A stretch of 64,000 bases of DNA. Source: RCIO01 sp965232405 (GTDB lineage: Bacteria; Pseudomonadota; Alphaproteobacteria; Rhizobiales; Rhizobiaceae). The notes under the pieces were generated by a model. That model did no database searches. It had not been told where the DNA came from and saw only the letters and a program-made list of their open reading frames with translations. The stretch covers positions 868,001 through 932,000 of the forward strand of contig OZ246966.1 in NCBI GenBank assembly GCA_965232405.1, in the 5' to 3' direction. The translations under genes were made by a program, and so were the position numbers. The first letter of the stretch is position 1; each line of letters begins with the position of its first letter. Shown piece after piece: positions 8,122 through 17,099 of this stretch.

Positions 8122-9261
8122 ATGGCCGCAGAATCCGTGATCCAGAATGCGAGGATCGTGCTCGGAGATGAAATCGTAACCGGCTCGCTGAAAATCAGCG
8201 ACGGCATGATTGCGGATTTCGGATCCGGTGCGGCGTCGACCGGCGAGGATTTCGAGGGCGACTACCTGATCCCCGGTCTGGTCGAGCTGCACACCGACCA
8301 TCTGGAAGGCCACTATTCACCGCGCCCGGGCGTGCGGTGGAACGCGGTCGCGGCCATTCAGGCCCATGACGGGCAGATCGCGACCTCCGGCATCACCACG
8401 GTATTCGACTGCCTGCGCATGGGCTCCGACGAGGATGGCGGGTTCGGGCCCGGAGAAATGCGCCTTCTTGCCGACGCGCTGGAGGTGGCGCAGGAGGAAG
8501 GCCGGCTGCGGGCAGACCATTTCATCCATCTGCGCTGCGAGGTTTCGGCGCCGGATGTGCTCGACGAGTTCGACGCGTTTCGCGCCGACCGCCGCGTGCG
8601 GCTCGCCTCGCTGATGGATCATGCGCCGGGCCAGCGGCAGTTCCAGACGATGGATCAGTACACGCTCTACTACAAGACAAAGCGCGGCATGTCTGACGCC
8701 GCGTTCGACGCCTATGTGGCCAAGCGCAAGGAACAGTCGAACCGCTACTCAGCCCCGCACCGCAGGGTGATCGCGGAGCACTGCCAGTCGGCCGGCGTGA
8801 CGCTTGCCAGCCACGACGACGCGACGCTCGACCATGTCGAGGAAGCGATCGGCCAAGGCGTGCGGCTGGCGGAGTTCCCCACCTCGATCGAAGCCGCGCG
8901 CGCCTCGCACGAGGCCGGCATGAGCGTGCTTATGGGCGCGCCCAATCTGGTGCGCGGCGGCTCGCATTCGGGCAACATTGCAGCGCGCGATCTGGCCGAG
9001 GCCGGCATCCTCGACGTACTGTCGTCGGACTACATTCCCTTCAGCCTGCTGCACGCAACCTTCGTGCTGGCCGATCAGGTGGAAACGATCAGCCTGCCGG
9101 ATGCGATCGCCATGGTGACTTCGACACCGGCGCGAACGGTCGGACTTGACGACCGCGGCAAGATCGAGGCCGGCCGCCGCGCCGATCTCGTCCGCGTCCA
9201 TGTCGACAAGGGCATCCCCGTCGTGCGCGCGGTATGGCGCGAGGGCCGGCGGGTGGCCTAG
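8122..9261 (+). CDS. phnM: Alpha-D-ribose 1-methylphosphonate 5-triphosphate diphosphatase PhnM
   Basis: 379 residues. This amidohydrolase-fold enzyme removes pyrophosphate from the PhnGHIL product to give the 5-phosphate substrate for PhnJ. The metal-binding HTDH is at residues 57-60, followed by the family stretch LEGHYSPRPGVRW. Further family segments are LASHDDATLDHV, MGAPNLVRGGSHSGN and LSSDYIPFSLL. A 100-bp gap with a Pho-box-like repeat separates it from phnE. phnN and phnP homologues are not seen in the window, so the pathway must be completed elsewhere. Confidence 0.96.
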   Translation: MAAESVIQNARIVLGDEIVTGSLKISDGMIADFGSGAASTGEDFEGDYLIPGLVELHTDHLEGHYSPRPGVRWNAVAAIQAHDGQIATSGITTVFDCLRMGSDEDGGFGPGEMRLLADALEVAQEEGRLRADHFIHLRCEVSAPDVLDEFDAFRADRRVRLASLMDHAPGQRQFQTMDQYTLYYKTKRGMSDAAFDAYVAKRKEQSNRYSAPHRRVIAEHCQSAGVTLASHDDATLDHVEEAIGQGVRLAEFPTSIEAARASHEAGMSVLMGAPNLVRGGSHSGNIAARDLAEAGILDVLSSDYIPFSLLHATFVLADQVETISLPDAIAMVTSTPARTVGLDDRGKIEAGRRADLVRVHVDKGIPVVRAVWREGRRVA

Positions 9262-9358
9262 GCACTTTCATGGCGCCAATGTTTGCGTGGATCCCTGACA
9301 CGCTCGGGCTTCCCCATGACAGGCGACAGAGCAAGGCCAACTCGCATTCCTGATGCCG

Positions 9359-10150
9359 CTAGGGCTGGGCTGACTGGGGCAGGACGAAAACCTGATTGCC
9401 GGCAGGCAAGACGCCAACCTTGAGCGGGCACCCGAACACCGTTTGCAGCAAGTCGTTCGTCAAAACCGCGTTCGGCTCGCCCGCAGCGGCCAGTTGCCCG
9501 CGATGCAAGACGGCGACATGATCGGCGAACATGGCGGTCAGGTTGAGATCATGCAGGATCGCCACGACGCCGCCGCCCGCTTCGGCAAATTCGCGCGCGA
9601 TGCGCATGATGACAAGCTGGTGCTTGATGTCGAGGCTCGACACCGGTTCGTCGAGAAACAGGAAGCGGGGCAGACCGTCCAGTACGGGCTGCCAGACCTG
9701 GCAGAGAACGCGTGCAAGCTGGACGCGCTGCTGCTCGCCGCCCGACAGTTCCTGATAGAAGCGCCCTGCGAACCCGGCCAGATCGACACGGGCAAGCGAC
9801 TGTTCTACCAACGTGGCGCTCATTTCGTTGCTTTCGCCCGACCGCCCGCTGACGAGACCGAGACGCACGATCTCACGCACGGTGAAGGGGAACGACAGCG
9901 TTGCCGCTTGCGGCAGGACAGCGCGCATTTCCGCCAGTTCCCAGGATTTCAGGCGGCGCAGATCGTGGCCATTAATCTCGACATGCCCATGGAACGGCAA
10001 CTCGCCCGTGAGCGCGCGCATCAGTGTCGTCTTGCCCGATCCGTTCGGTCCGACAATGGCCGAGACACTGCCTGCTTCGGCCGAGAAGCCGACGTCCCGA
10101 AGGATCGGAACCCGGCCCAGTTGAACCGACAGATTGCTGGCTCTGATCAC
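9359..10150 (-). CDS. hmuV: Heme ABC transporter ATP-binding protein HmuV
   Basis: 263 residues from a GTG at 10150 with GGAG eight bases upstream. The open frame extends much further up but would run antisense-like through hmuU sequence. Walker A GPNGSGKTT is at 34-42, the signature is LSGGEQQRVQLARVL, then FLFLDEPVSSLDIKHQ and the H-loop ILHDLNLTAMFADH. It is the energy-coupling subunit for heme import across the inner membrane with HmuU and HmuT. It is the last gene of hmuSTUV and converges on phnM across a 97-bp gap with no clear terminator. Confidence 0.93.
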   Translation of the reverse strand: MIRASNLSVQLGRVPILRDVGFSAEAGSVSAIVGPNGSGKTTLMRALTGELPFHGHVEINGHDLRRLKSWELAEMRAVLPQAATLSFPFTVREIVRLGLVSGRSGESNEMSATLVEQSLARVDLAGFAGRFYQELSGGEQQRVQLARVLCQVWQPVLDGLPRFLFLDEPVSSLDIKHQLVIMRIAREFAEAGGGVVAILHDLNLTAMFADHVAVLHRGQLAAAGEPNAVLTNDLLQTVFGCPLKVGVLPAGNQVFVLPQSAQP

Positions 10151-10161
10151 CGCCGTCTCCG

Positions 10162-11268
10162 TTACAGGTCGAGCACGCCGCGCTTGCGCAGCAATATCCA
10201 GAGGAAGAAGGGAGCGCCGACTGCGGCGGTGACGATGCCGATCGGCAGTTCCGCCGGCGCCACGATCGTGCGGCTGATCGAATCGGCCAGAAGCAGAACG
10301 ATGGCGCCCAGCAGCGCGCAGGCCGGCAGCAGGTAGCGGTGGTCCGGGCCGATCAACAACCGCAACAGATGCGGCACGACGATGCCGACAAATGCAATGC
10401 CGCCGGAGACGGCAACCGCCGCGCCGGTGGCTGCGGTTGCAGCGACAATGGCCACATATTTGAACCGCTGGACCGGAATGCCCAGATGGCCCGCCGCCGC
10501 TTCGCCCAGCGCGAAACCGTTCAAGCCCCGGGCCAGAAATGGCGTGCTCGCCAATGCCAGCAGGATGATCGGCCCTGCCGCAGTGATCTTGGTCCACGTG
10601 GCGCCGGCCAGTGAGCCGAGTTGCCAGAAGGTGAGGTCGCGCAATTGCTGGTCGTCGGCTACGAAAACAAGCAGGCCGGTAAAGGCAGCGGCCATTGCGC
10701 CGAGGGCGATACCGGCAAGCAACATGGTGGCGACCGAGGTGCGGCCGTGCCGGGTGGCAATGCCGTAGAGCACCATCGTTGCGGCAAGCGCGCCGCCGAA
10801 GGCCGCGACCGGCAGTGCGAACATGCCGAATGCAAGCGTGAAAGGTGCAAGCACCGTGCCGCCAAGAACGATGACGGATACCGCGCCGAGGGCTGCGCCC
10901 GCCGAGACGCCGATGATGCCGGGATCGGCAAGCGGATTGCGGAACAGGCCCTGAAGAACGGCGCCGGCAACAGCAAGCGCGGCCCCGACCAGGACGCCCA
11001 TGATGGTGCGCGGCAGGCGGATATCATAGACGATCACACGATCGCGCACGCTCAGCTGATCGCCTGCACTACCCGAAATCCAGTCTGCCAGCACGGCCAG
11101 AACCGATGCGTCCGATGCGCCCCATGCCATGCTGAACGCGATGCCGCAGGCAAGCGCGATGATGAGCAGTGCGATGACAAGCCGAGCAAAGGGCTCGCGG
11201 TCGCCCTCGGCGGCGCGCCCTAGCAGTGGGGATGTGGTCAAGGTGCCGGCCGTGCGTGTGTGCGCCAT
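10162..11268 (-). CDS. hmuU: Heme ABC transporter permease HmuU (FecCD family)
   Basis: 368 residues from ATG 11268; a TTG six bases earlier overlaps the hmuT stop and is possible. It is a FecCD/BtuC-type permease with about ten hydrophobic helices, the family motif DIRLPRTIMGVLVGAALAVAG after the first helix, GVSAGAALGA, and the cytoplasmic coupling segment GHLGIPVQ. It probably dimerises and passes heme from HmuT to the cytoplasm. The spacing to hmuT and hmuV is minimal, as in one polycistronic message. Confidence 0.94.
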   Translation of the reverse strand: MAHTRTAGTLTTSPLLGRAAEGDREPFARLVIALLIIALACGIAFSMAWGASDASVLAVLADWISGSAGDQLSVRDRVIVYDIRLPRTIMGVLVGAALAVAGAVLQGLFRNPLADPGIIGVSAGAALGAVSVIVLGGTVLAPFTLAFGMFALPVAAFGGALAATMVLYGIATRHGRTSVATMLLAGIALGAMAAAFTGLLVFVADDQQLRDLTFWQLGSLAGATWTKITAAGPIILLALASTPFLARGLNGFALGEAAAGHLGIPVQRFKYVAIVAATAATGAAVAVSGGIAFVGIVVPHLLRLLIGPDHRYLLPACALLGAIVLLLADSISRTIVAPAELPIGIVTAAVGAPFFLWILLRKRGVLDL

Positions 11269-11270
11269 GC

Positions 11271-12152
11271 TCAATCGGCGATCGCATCGCCGTAAAGTGC
11301 GGCGGCAAGGTCGCGCACGGCGGCGGCTGTGCGCGGTCCGAAGCCCAGCAGATAAGCGCCATCCATGTGCAGGATCGCGCCGTTCTCGCCCGAGGGTGTC
11401 GCGGCGATGGCCGGATGCGCCAAGAGCTCGGCATCGACCTCATCGTTGGACTTGGTTCTCGAATTCATCATCAGGATGAGGTCGGGCCGCGCTTCGATGA
11501 TCGCTTCGTCGGCGAGTTGCTTGTAGCCGGTGAAGTCCGCCATCACGTTGATGGCCCCGGCCATCTCGATGATCCCGTTGGCAGCCGTATCATTGCCCGA
11601 AGCGAGCAGTCGTCCGCCTTGATTGCTGAGAATGAACAGAACCCGGCGCTTTTCGGCCACCGCCTCGGTCAAGGCCTGCGCCGAAGCGAGATCGGCTTCC
11701 ACCTGATCCGCCAGGCGCTCACCTTTTTCGTCGACGCCAATTGCACGTCCGACCGTCCTGATCTTGCGCACGATACCCTGCGCGTCGAAGCCTTCGGGCA
11801 CGATTGTCAGCGGCACGCTGGCCTTCTTCAGAACGTCGATCGCTTCCGGCGGGCCGCTGCCTTCCATCATAAGGATCGCGCTTGGATTGATCGAGAGCAC
11901 CCCTTCGGGCGACAGCGCGCGCATATAGCCAATGTCGGGCAGTGCAAACGCTGCTTCGGGATAAACGCTCGTGCTGTCGCGCGCGACAAGCCGGTCTTCC
12001 TCGCCCAGCGCATAGACGATCTCGGTGATCGAACCGCCAATCGCGACCAGCCGCGATGTATCAGGCAGTTGTTCGACGATTTCGGCCGATGAAGGCGCGG
12101 CGGCAAGAACCAGAAGCACCGCGGCTGCGATGCGGGCAAGTCCGTATTTCAT
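11271..12152 (-). CDS. hmuT: Periplasmic heme-binding protein HmuT
   Basis: 293 residues. An N-terminal signal peptide (about 1-23, ending SSA-E) precedes a class III binding-protein fold (two lobes joined by a long helix). Family stretches are RLVAIGGSITEIVYALGEEDRLVARDSTSVYPEAA and PDIGYMRALSPEGVLSINPSAIL. It shuttles heme from the outer-membrane receptor to HmuU. ATG 12152 has AGGAG six bases upstream, overlapping the end of hmuS, so the two are translationally linked. Confidence 0.93.
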   Translation of the reverse strand: MKYGLARIAAAVLLVLAAAPSSAEIVEQLPDTSRLVAIGGSITEIVYALGEEDRLVARDSTSVYPEAAFALPDIGYMRALSPEGVLSINPSAILMMEGSGPPEAIDVLKKASVPLTIVPEGFDAQGIVRKIRTVGRAIGVDEKGERLADQVEADLASAQALTEAVAEKRRVLFILSNQGGRLLASGNDTAANGIIEMAGAINVMADFTGYKQLADEAIIEARPDLILMMNSRTKSNDEVDAELLAHPAIAATPSGENGAILHMDGAYLLGFGPRTAAAVRDLAAALYGDAIAD

Positions 12153-12161
12153 TGGATGCTC

Positions 12162-13226
12162 CTAGGCGGCGGTGTAGCGAGGGATGCGCGGCAGGCGTTC
12201 GGCGAGCTGGCGCCAGTCCTCTTGTTCGCGGTGTCCTTCGCCACGTTTTCCGAAAAACTGGATGATCATCCGGTTCCGGTCATCATAGGCTTCGACGGAT
12301 GTGACAAGCCCATCCGAAGTGGGCTTGCGAACCGTCCAGGCGCTGGCGATCCGGTCGAGCCGCAGATGCAGATGGAATGTCGGGTCCATGATGTTGAACC
12401 ACGGCCCCATTTCCTTGAGGTTTGCAACAGGGCCCGAATGGATCTGGATGCAGCCATCGTTGCCGACAAAACACATGATCGGGATCGTCTTGTCGGCAGC
12501 ACCCGCAAGCAACGCCGTTACAGCGTCGCGGTCGATCCCCCATGCGAAATCGTCGCCGATCATGGAGAGCGCTTCATGCCGCTTCAGGTCCAGCGAGCGC
12601 AAGATGCCGAAAAACTGGTGAACGTCGGTCATGCCCTCCCAGCGGCTGCGCAGTTCGGCGCGCAGCGCTTCATCGCGAACATCCTCGCTCCCCCTGCCCT
12701 CTTCGTCCGACGCGCGCGCAGCGAGGTTCCCGATCTCAGGCGTCTGGTCGGAATGGCGGAACTTTTCGACCAGTGCGCGATAGGCCGAGACATCGGAGCC
12801 GTCGCGCAGATGCACCTTGTGCACGGCCTCGCCTGAGTCGTCGAAGAACTGAAGGCTGCGGCGGGTTTCGGCCTCGCCGGCCTTTTCGACTGCAAAACCA
12901 TGTACCCAGTTCGACGGGAAAATGCGCAGGTCGATGTCTGCAGCCAGCACCATGGAAGCCCGCTCGCCGACATGGACATTGTCATAGACGCCGATCTTCT
13001 CGTGAACGGCGCTTTCATTGCGCGTCAGCGCCATGACTTCGCCCAGCGCCGCCAGTTCGGGCAGCAAGGCATTCACGTCAGCTGAAATACGCGTGACGCT
13101 TTCGCCGCAGAAAGCGGCAACGAGTTCGGCCTCCGAAATACCCAGCTTCGAAGCCAGGTCGCGCTCGCGCATCTTGCTGTTGTCCTCTCGTGCGCGACGG
13201 ATTTCCGCAGGCGAAACTCGTGTCAT
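12162..13226 (-). CDS. hmuS: Hemin-degrading / heme-handling factor HmuS
   Basis: 354 residues, the usual size of the HemS/ChuS/HmuS family, which is a tandem duplication of a roughly 170-residue heme-binding domain. The start has GGGAG eight bases upstream. Cytoplasmic HmuS receives heme from HmuV-U and either releases iron or passes heme on. Family segments include TRNESAVHEKIGVYDNV in the first half and CFVGNDGCIQIHSGPVANLKEMGPWFNIMDPTFHLHL in the second. It is the first gene of hmuSTUV, divergent from the receptor hmuR across a 182-bp control region. Confidence 0.94.
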   Translation of the reverse strand: MTRVSPAEIRRAREDNSKMRERDLASKLGISEAELVAAFCGESVTRISADVNALLPELAALGEVMALTRNESAVHEKIGVYDNVHVGERASMVLAADIDLRIFPSNWVHGFAVEKAGEAETRRSLQFFDDSGEAVHKVHLRDGSDVSAYRALVEKFRHSDQTPEIGNLAARASDEEGRGSEDVRDEALRAELRSRWEGMTDVHQFFGILRSLDLKRHEALSMIGDDFAWGIDRDAVTALLAGAADKTIPIMCFVGNDGCIQIHSGPVANLKEMGPWFNIMDPTFHLHLRLDRIASAWTVRKPTSDGLVTSVEAYDDRNRMIIQFFGKRGEGHREQEDWRQLAERLPRIPRYTAA

Positions 13227-13266
13227 TCAAACCACTCCCTGAGACCCGCGGTCGCAACCATGCAGG

Positions 13267-13333
13267 TTAATGTTGACTCGATTAATCATGTTAAATAGGA
13301 GATGCAATAGTGGAGTGACAGAGTCAACATTAA
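13267..13333. promoter_or_regulatory. Divergent heme-locus operator: 13-bp inverted repeat with RirA-like motif
   Basis: TTAATGTTGACTC (13267-13279) and GAGTCAACATTAA (13321-13333) are perfect inverted copies separated by 41 bp, between hmuS (minus) and hmuR (plus). The left arm opens into TGA-N9-TCA at 13274-13288, the iron-responsive operator pattern known for rhizobial RirA. The right arm read on the minus strand gives TGA-N9-TCC, one base off. Each arm would face one of the two divergent genes. Confidence 0.6.
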
Positions 13334-13408
13334 GTCGCTCCGTTCGTGTGACGTGTAGCAAGCCGATGACCAGCCAGCTGCGTTCCAGATATTCAGGAGT
13401 AGGGACAT

Positions 13409-15574
13409 ATGGGGTTGGTGGCACGTAGCGTTGCCGTACTGATGGGCGGGGCGGCAGTAAGCGTATTGGCGGCGGGAACTCCCGCGCTTGCCCAGGATAC
13501 GACGGCACAAAAGCAGGGGCGGGTTACGCTGCTTCAGCGACTGGTGGTCGGCGCTGGTGAAGACAAGGTCGCGATCGACACACCGCAGTCGGTCACCGTC
13601 GTGAACCAGGAAGATCTTGATACCGACCAGCCGCAGACTGCCGGCGAAATGTTGCGCGATATTCCAGGCGTCAACACGTCGGGCGCCGATCGCGTATTCG
13701 GCCAGACATTCAATATCCGCGGCATCGGCGCACCGGAGTCGGCCAACGAGGAAGGCCGCATCATCATCACCGTGGATGGCGCGAACAAGTTCTACGAACA
13801 GTATCGCATGGGTGGGCTCTTCACCGATCCCGAACTCTACAAGCAGGTCGAAGTTCTGCGCGGGCCGGCGTCGTCCACGCTATATGGGTCGGGCGCGATC
13901 GGCGGCGTGATCAACTTCACCACCAAGGATGCTTCGGACTTCATCGCGGATGGCCAGCAAGGCGCATTGCGCCTCAAGGGCGGGTTCAACAGCAACGTCA
14001 ATGGCTGGCTCGGATCGGTTATCCTTGCGCAGCGGATCGGGGAAGCCGCCGAGTTCCTGCTGGCCGGCAATTACCGCCGCTCCGATCCGTACCTGACCGG
14101 CGCCGGAACCGCCGTTCGCAGTTCCGACTTCTCTGCATGGTCGGGCCTTGCCAAGGGCACCTTCAAGGTCGGCGACGAAGGCAAGCTTCGCGTTTCCTAT
14201 CAGCATTGGGATTCCAACGCCGACGATCAGGATTATGCCCAGGTCGGCACGTCCACGACCTTCGGAACTGTCGATCGCCATGTCGTCGACAAGACGGCGG
14301 TCGTTTCCTACGAGAACCCGGTCTCCGACAATGACTGGATCGACCTGAAGATCGCAGCATCGTTTTCAGACACGACCGTCCGCCAGACCGATGCATCGGG
14401 CAATCCGATGTTCGGACTGACATGCGCGACGAGCACCCTGTTCTGCGACACCACCTATGGCTACCAGACCTGGCAGTTCGACGCGCGCAATACGGCGGAG
14501 TGGCACGGCGACAAGTGGGACAACTTCCTGACCTTTGGCTGGCAGACCGCCTACCAGATCCGCACTGCCGCGCCGACAACGGTCGGCGGCACGCCCGGCG
14601 CCATCGCGTTCCATCCCGAAGGCACGGACTTCAAGACCGGCATCTACGTACAGAACGAGTTCATCTGGGACGACAGGCTGACCATCATTCCCGGCATGCG
14701 GGTCGACTGGCGCACGCTGACCCCTGGCGCAGGAACAGGCGTAACGGCTCGCGACAGCGATACCGCGTTCTCGCCCAAGATTGCCGCCCACTACCGCTTC
14801 AACGATTACATCGCGATCTTCGGCTCCTTCGCCCACACCGAACGCTTCCCGGTGCTCGACGAGGTGTTTTCGACCGGTGGTTCGGGATCGGTGTTCATGC
14901 CCAGCCTCAACCTGCGCAAGGAGCGGGCCAACAACTACGAGCTCGGGTTCGCCCTGTCGGGCTACGACATGGTGCAGGACGGCGACTCAGGTCAGCTGAA
15001 GGTAACTGGCTTCTTCAACGACGTTACCGACCTGATCGCGTTCAATCCGGCGATAGTCAGTGCTCGCGGCGGGCCGCCGGTCGTCAACACGGTTCCCGGC
15101 TATGTGAATATCGGGCGCGCCCAGATCTACGGTTTCGAGATCGAAGGCGCATATGAGGCAGACTACGTCTTCGCCAGGGCCGGATATTCCTATGTGATGG
15201 GCCGGGACCTGACCAATGGCGGGTTCCTGACCTCGATCGCACCACACGAACTGGCGATCACTCTGGGTGGCAAAGTTCCGCAGCATGATCTGCGGTTTGG
15301 CTGGAAGGCCCGCTTCGTCGCTGCTCCGCAGGACCCTGCACGCCGCTCGGCCACCACCTTGCCGGCAGGCAGTGCAACCAGCCGCCATGCGCTGGCGTTC
15401 AACGTCCATGACGTGTTCCTGTCCTGGACGCCGCAGGAGGGCACCTTCCAGGGGTGGGAGGCGCATGCCGGCATCGATAACGTCTTCAATGCCGACTACA
15501 AGGAGTTCCTCCACAACGACTTCGCCAAGGGCCGGACCTTCAAGGTCTCCCTCAGCAAACAGATTGGCTGGTAG
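13409..15574 (+). CDS. hmuR: TonB-dependent outer-membrane heme receptor
   Basis: 721 residues. A signal peptide (1 to about 28, ALA-Q) is followed by the plug domain (about 45-170, with the segments NIRGIG and VEVLRGPASSTLYGSGAIGGVINF) and a C-terminal beta-barrel ending KVSLSKQIGW, with a terminal aromatic residue as in outer-membrane proteins. NLRKERANNYELG corresponds to the conserved region near the NPNL motif of heme receptors. It brings heme into the periplasm using TonB energy. The start has GGAGTAGGG upstream. It heads an operon that also encodes its own TonB-ExbBD. Confidence 0.92.
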   Translation: MGLVARSVAVLMGGAAVSVLAAGTPALAQDTTAQKQGRVTLLQRLVVGAGEDKVAIDTPQSVTVVNQEDLDTDQPQTAGEMLRDIPGVNTSGADRVFGQTFNIRGIGAPESANEEGRIIITVDGANKFYEQYRMGGLFTDPELYKQVEVLRGPASSTLYGSGAIGGVINFTTKDASDFIADGQQGALRLKGGFNSNVNGWLGSVILAQRIGEAAEFLLAGNYRRSDPYLTGAGTAVRSSDFSAWSGLAKGTFKVGDEGKLRVSYQHWDSNADDQDYAQVGTSTTFGTVDRHVVDKTAVVSYENPVSDNDWIDLKIAASFSDTTVRQTDASGNPMFGLTCATSTLFCDTTYGYQTWQFDARNTAEWHGDKWDNFLTFGWQTAYQIRTAAPTTVGGTPGAIAFHPEGTDFKTGIYVQNEFIWDDRLTIIPGMRVDWRTLTPGAGTGVTARDSDTAFSPKIAAHYRFNDYIAIFGSFAHTERFPVLDEVFSTGGSGSVFMPSLNLRKERANNYELGFALSGYDMVQDGDSGQLKVTGFFNDVTDLIAFNPAIVSARGGPPVVNTVPGYVNIGRAQIYGFEIEGAYEADYVFARAGYSYVMGRDLTNGGFLTSIAPHELAITLGGKVPQHDLRFGWKARFVAAPQDPARRSATTLPAGSATSRHALAFNVHDVFLSWTPQEGTFQGWEAHAGIDNVFNADYKEFLHNDFAKGRTFKVSLSKQIGW

Positions 15575-16009
15575 ATGGAACTGACCTCCAGAAGCCGGCT
15601 CTTCGGATCCCTTTTGGCTATGGCCCTGCCGCTTGCGGCGGGGCCGGTCGCCGCCCAGGAAAACTCCTTGGCAATGGAACTGAACGGTCTCGCGCAGACC
15701 GATGCCGGTTGCCGGCTTACCTTTGTGATCGGCAACGACCTGCCGGGCGATCTCGACAAGGCGGTGTTCGAGTTCGCCCTTTTCGGCAAGAGCGGTCTCG
15801 TCGAACGGCTGCTCACACTCGACTTCAAGGAACTGCCGCAGGGACGAACGCGCGTGCGCCAGTTCGACCTTGCCGATCTGCAATGCGGCGGGCTTGCCCG
15901 CATCCTCGTCAATGACGCGCGCGAATGCAGCGGCAAGGCCGTCGAGCCGGGCGCCTGCATGCGCGAGCTCAAGACCTCGACGATCACAGAACTCGCATTC
16001 GGGAGTTGA
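15575..16009 (+). CDS. Small secreted protein of heme/TonB operon, function unknown
   Basis: 144 residues; the ATG follows the hmuR stop immediately. A signal peptide (about 1-27, ending VAAQ) precedes a compact soluble domain with four cysteines in the mature part (GCRL, QCGG, ECSG, ACMR), suggesting two disulfides in the periplasm. I do not recognise a named domain. Its place between the receptor and ExbB, with zero spacing, suggests a periplasmic accessory of heme uptake or TonB coupling. That role is inference only. Confidence 0.8.
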   Translation: MELTSRSRLFGSLLAMALPLAAGPVAAQENSLAMELNGLAQTDAGCRLTFVIGNDLPGDLDKAVFEFALFGKSGLVERLLTLDFKELPQGRTRVRQFDLADLQCGGLARILVNDARECSGKAVEPGACMRELKTSTITELAFGS

Positions 16010-16014
16010 CCACA

Positions 16015-16725
16015 ATGGCCGAGACCTTGCGCGACAGCATTTCGTTTCTCGTCGGGTTGGGCGGCCCGGTCGTCACGCTGCTGCTTGTCCTGTCCGTCTT
16101 CGCTCTCGCGTTGACGCTGTTGAAGCTTCATCAGTTCTGGCGTGAGCGTGTCGGCTCCGACCGGCGGGCAAGGGCCGCACTTCACGATTGGGCCCATGGC
16201 CGTTTCGCTGACGCTTTGCGCACGGCCGAGAATGACCGCTCGGCGGCAGGTGCGGTGCTTGCGGCAGCCATGCGCATGATCCAGGCGCGGGCTCCGAGGC
16301 AAACTGTCGAAGACGAGATCGGCCGTATCGCGCTGCTGCGCATTCATGGCCTGCAGCGTGGCTTTCGCGCGCTTGACGCGATCGCGCAGATTGCGCCGCT
16401 GCTTGGCCTTTTTGGAACGGTGCTGGGCATGATCGAAGCGTTCCGGCAACTTCAGAGCGCCGGCAATGCCGTCGACCCCTCCATGCTGGCCGGCGGCATC
16501 TGGGTCGCCCTTCTCACCACCGCCGTCGGACTGGCGGTGGCCATGCCGGTGTCGCTGGTGCTCACTTGGTTTGAATCGCGCGTCGAGAATGAGCGCGTCG
16601 CCATTGAGACGATGGCGACGGAATTCCTGAACCGTGGCGGCGGCGCGACGCCCGGCGGGGCCACAACACTGTCCGATCTCGAGGCAGAGCGCGATGCGGG
16701 GCTGGAGCGGAGCCATGCGCATTGA
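16015..16725 (+). CDS. exbB: Biopolymer transport protein ExbB (MotA/TolQ/ExbB family)
   Basis: 236 residues from ATG 16015; an earlier in-frame start lies inside the preceding gene. Three membrane segments are visible (about 14-35, 122-145 and 160-185), and the last two carry the conserved APLLGLFGTVLGMIEAF and GGIWVALLTTAVGLAVAMP motifs of the proton-channel pentamer. It energises TonB using the proton gradient. Its 3' end overlaps exbD by 11 bases. Confidence 0.92.
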   Translation: MAETLRDSISFLVGLGGPVVTLLLVLSVFALALTLLKLHQFWRERVGSDRRARAALHDWAHGRFADALRTAENDRSAAGAVLAAAMRMIQARAPRQTVEDEIGRIALLRIHGLQRGFRALDAIAQIAPLLGLFGTVLGMIEAFRQLQSAGNAVDPSMLAGGIWVALLTTAVGLAVAMPVSLVLTWFESRVENERVAIETMATEFLNRGGGATPGGATTLSDLEAERDAGLERSHAH

Positions 16726-17095
16726 TGCCAAATTGCGCCGTCGCCGGCCGCTTTCGCTGACCTCGCTGATCGACGTCATCTTTCTACTGCTGCTCTTTTT
16801 CATGCTGTCGTCGACCTTCACCCGGTTTGGCGAGGTGACGATCACGGGCGGCCGCGCCACGGCATCGGCGGGTAAGCCGCCGGACGTGATGATCCGGCTC
16901 AGCGAAGACGGCTGGTCGGTGAACGGCCTGCCCTTCCAAGAAGAAGGCGCGATTGCCGAGCTGGAGCGCCTGCAGCAAAGCGGCGCTCAGACGGCGGTGA
17001 TTATGGTCAGGGGAGCGGTGGACTCCCAGCAGCTTGTCTCAGCGGTCGAAAAAATCGGGCGCGAGAGCGGGCTTTCACTTTCCGTGACGAGGTGA
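16715..17095 (+). CDS. exbD: Biopolymer transport protein ExbD, first copy
   Basis: 126 residues from the ATG inside the end of exbB. One N-terminal membrane helix (about 17-36) contains LIDVIFLLLLFFMLSSTF, with the conserved Asp of the ExbD/TolR family that carries protons, followed by a periplasmic domain. It works with ExbB and TonB. It is short but complete for the family. Confidence 0.9.
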   Translation: MRIDAKLRRRRPLSLTSLIDVIFLLLLFFMLSSTFTRFGEVTITGGRATASAGKPPDVMIRLSEDGWSVNGLPFQEEGAIAELERLQQSGAQTAVIMVRGAVDSQQLVSAVEKIGRESGLSLSVTR

Positions 17096-17099
17096 GCGC

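Noticed and set aside
9262..9358. Terminator between convergent phnM and hmuV
   Set aside because: I saw only a short GGCGCC palindrome and no stem with a T-run on either strand.
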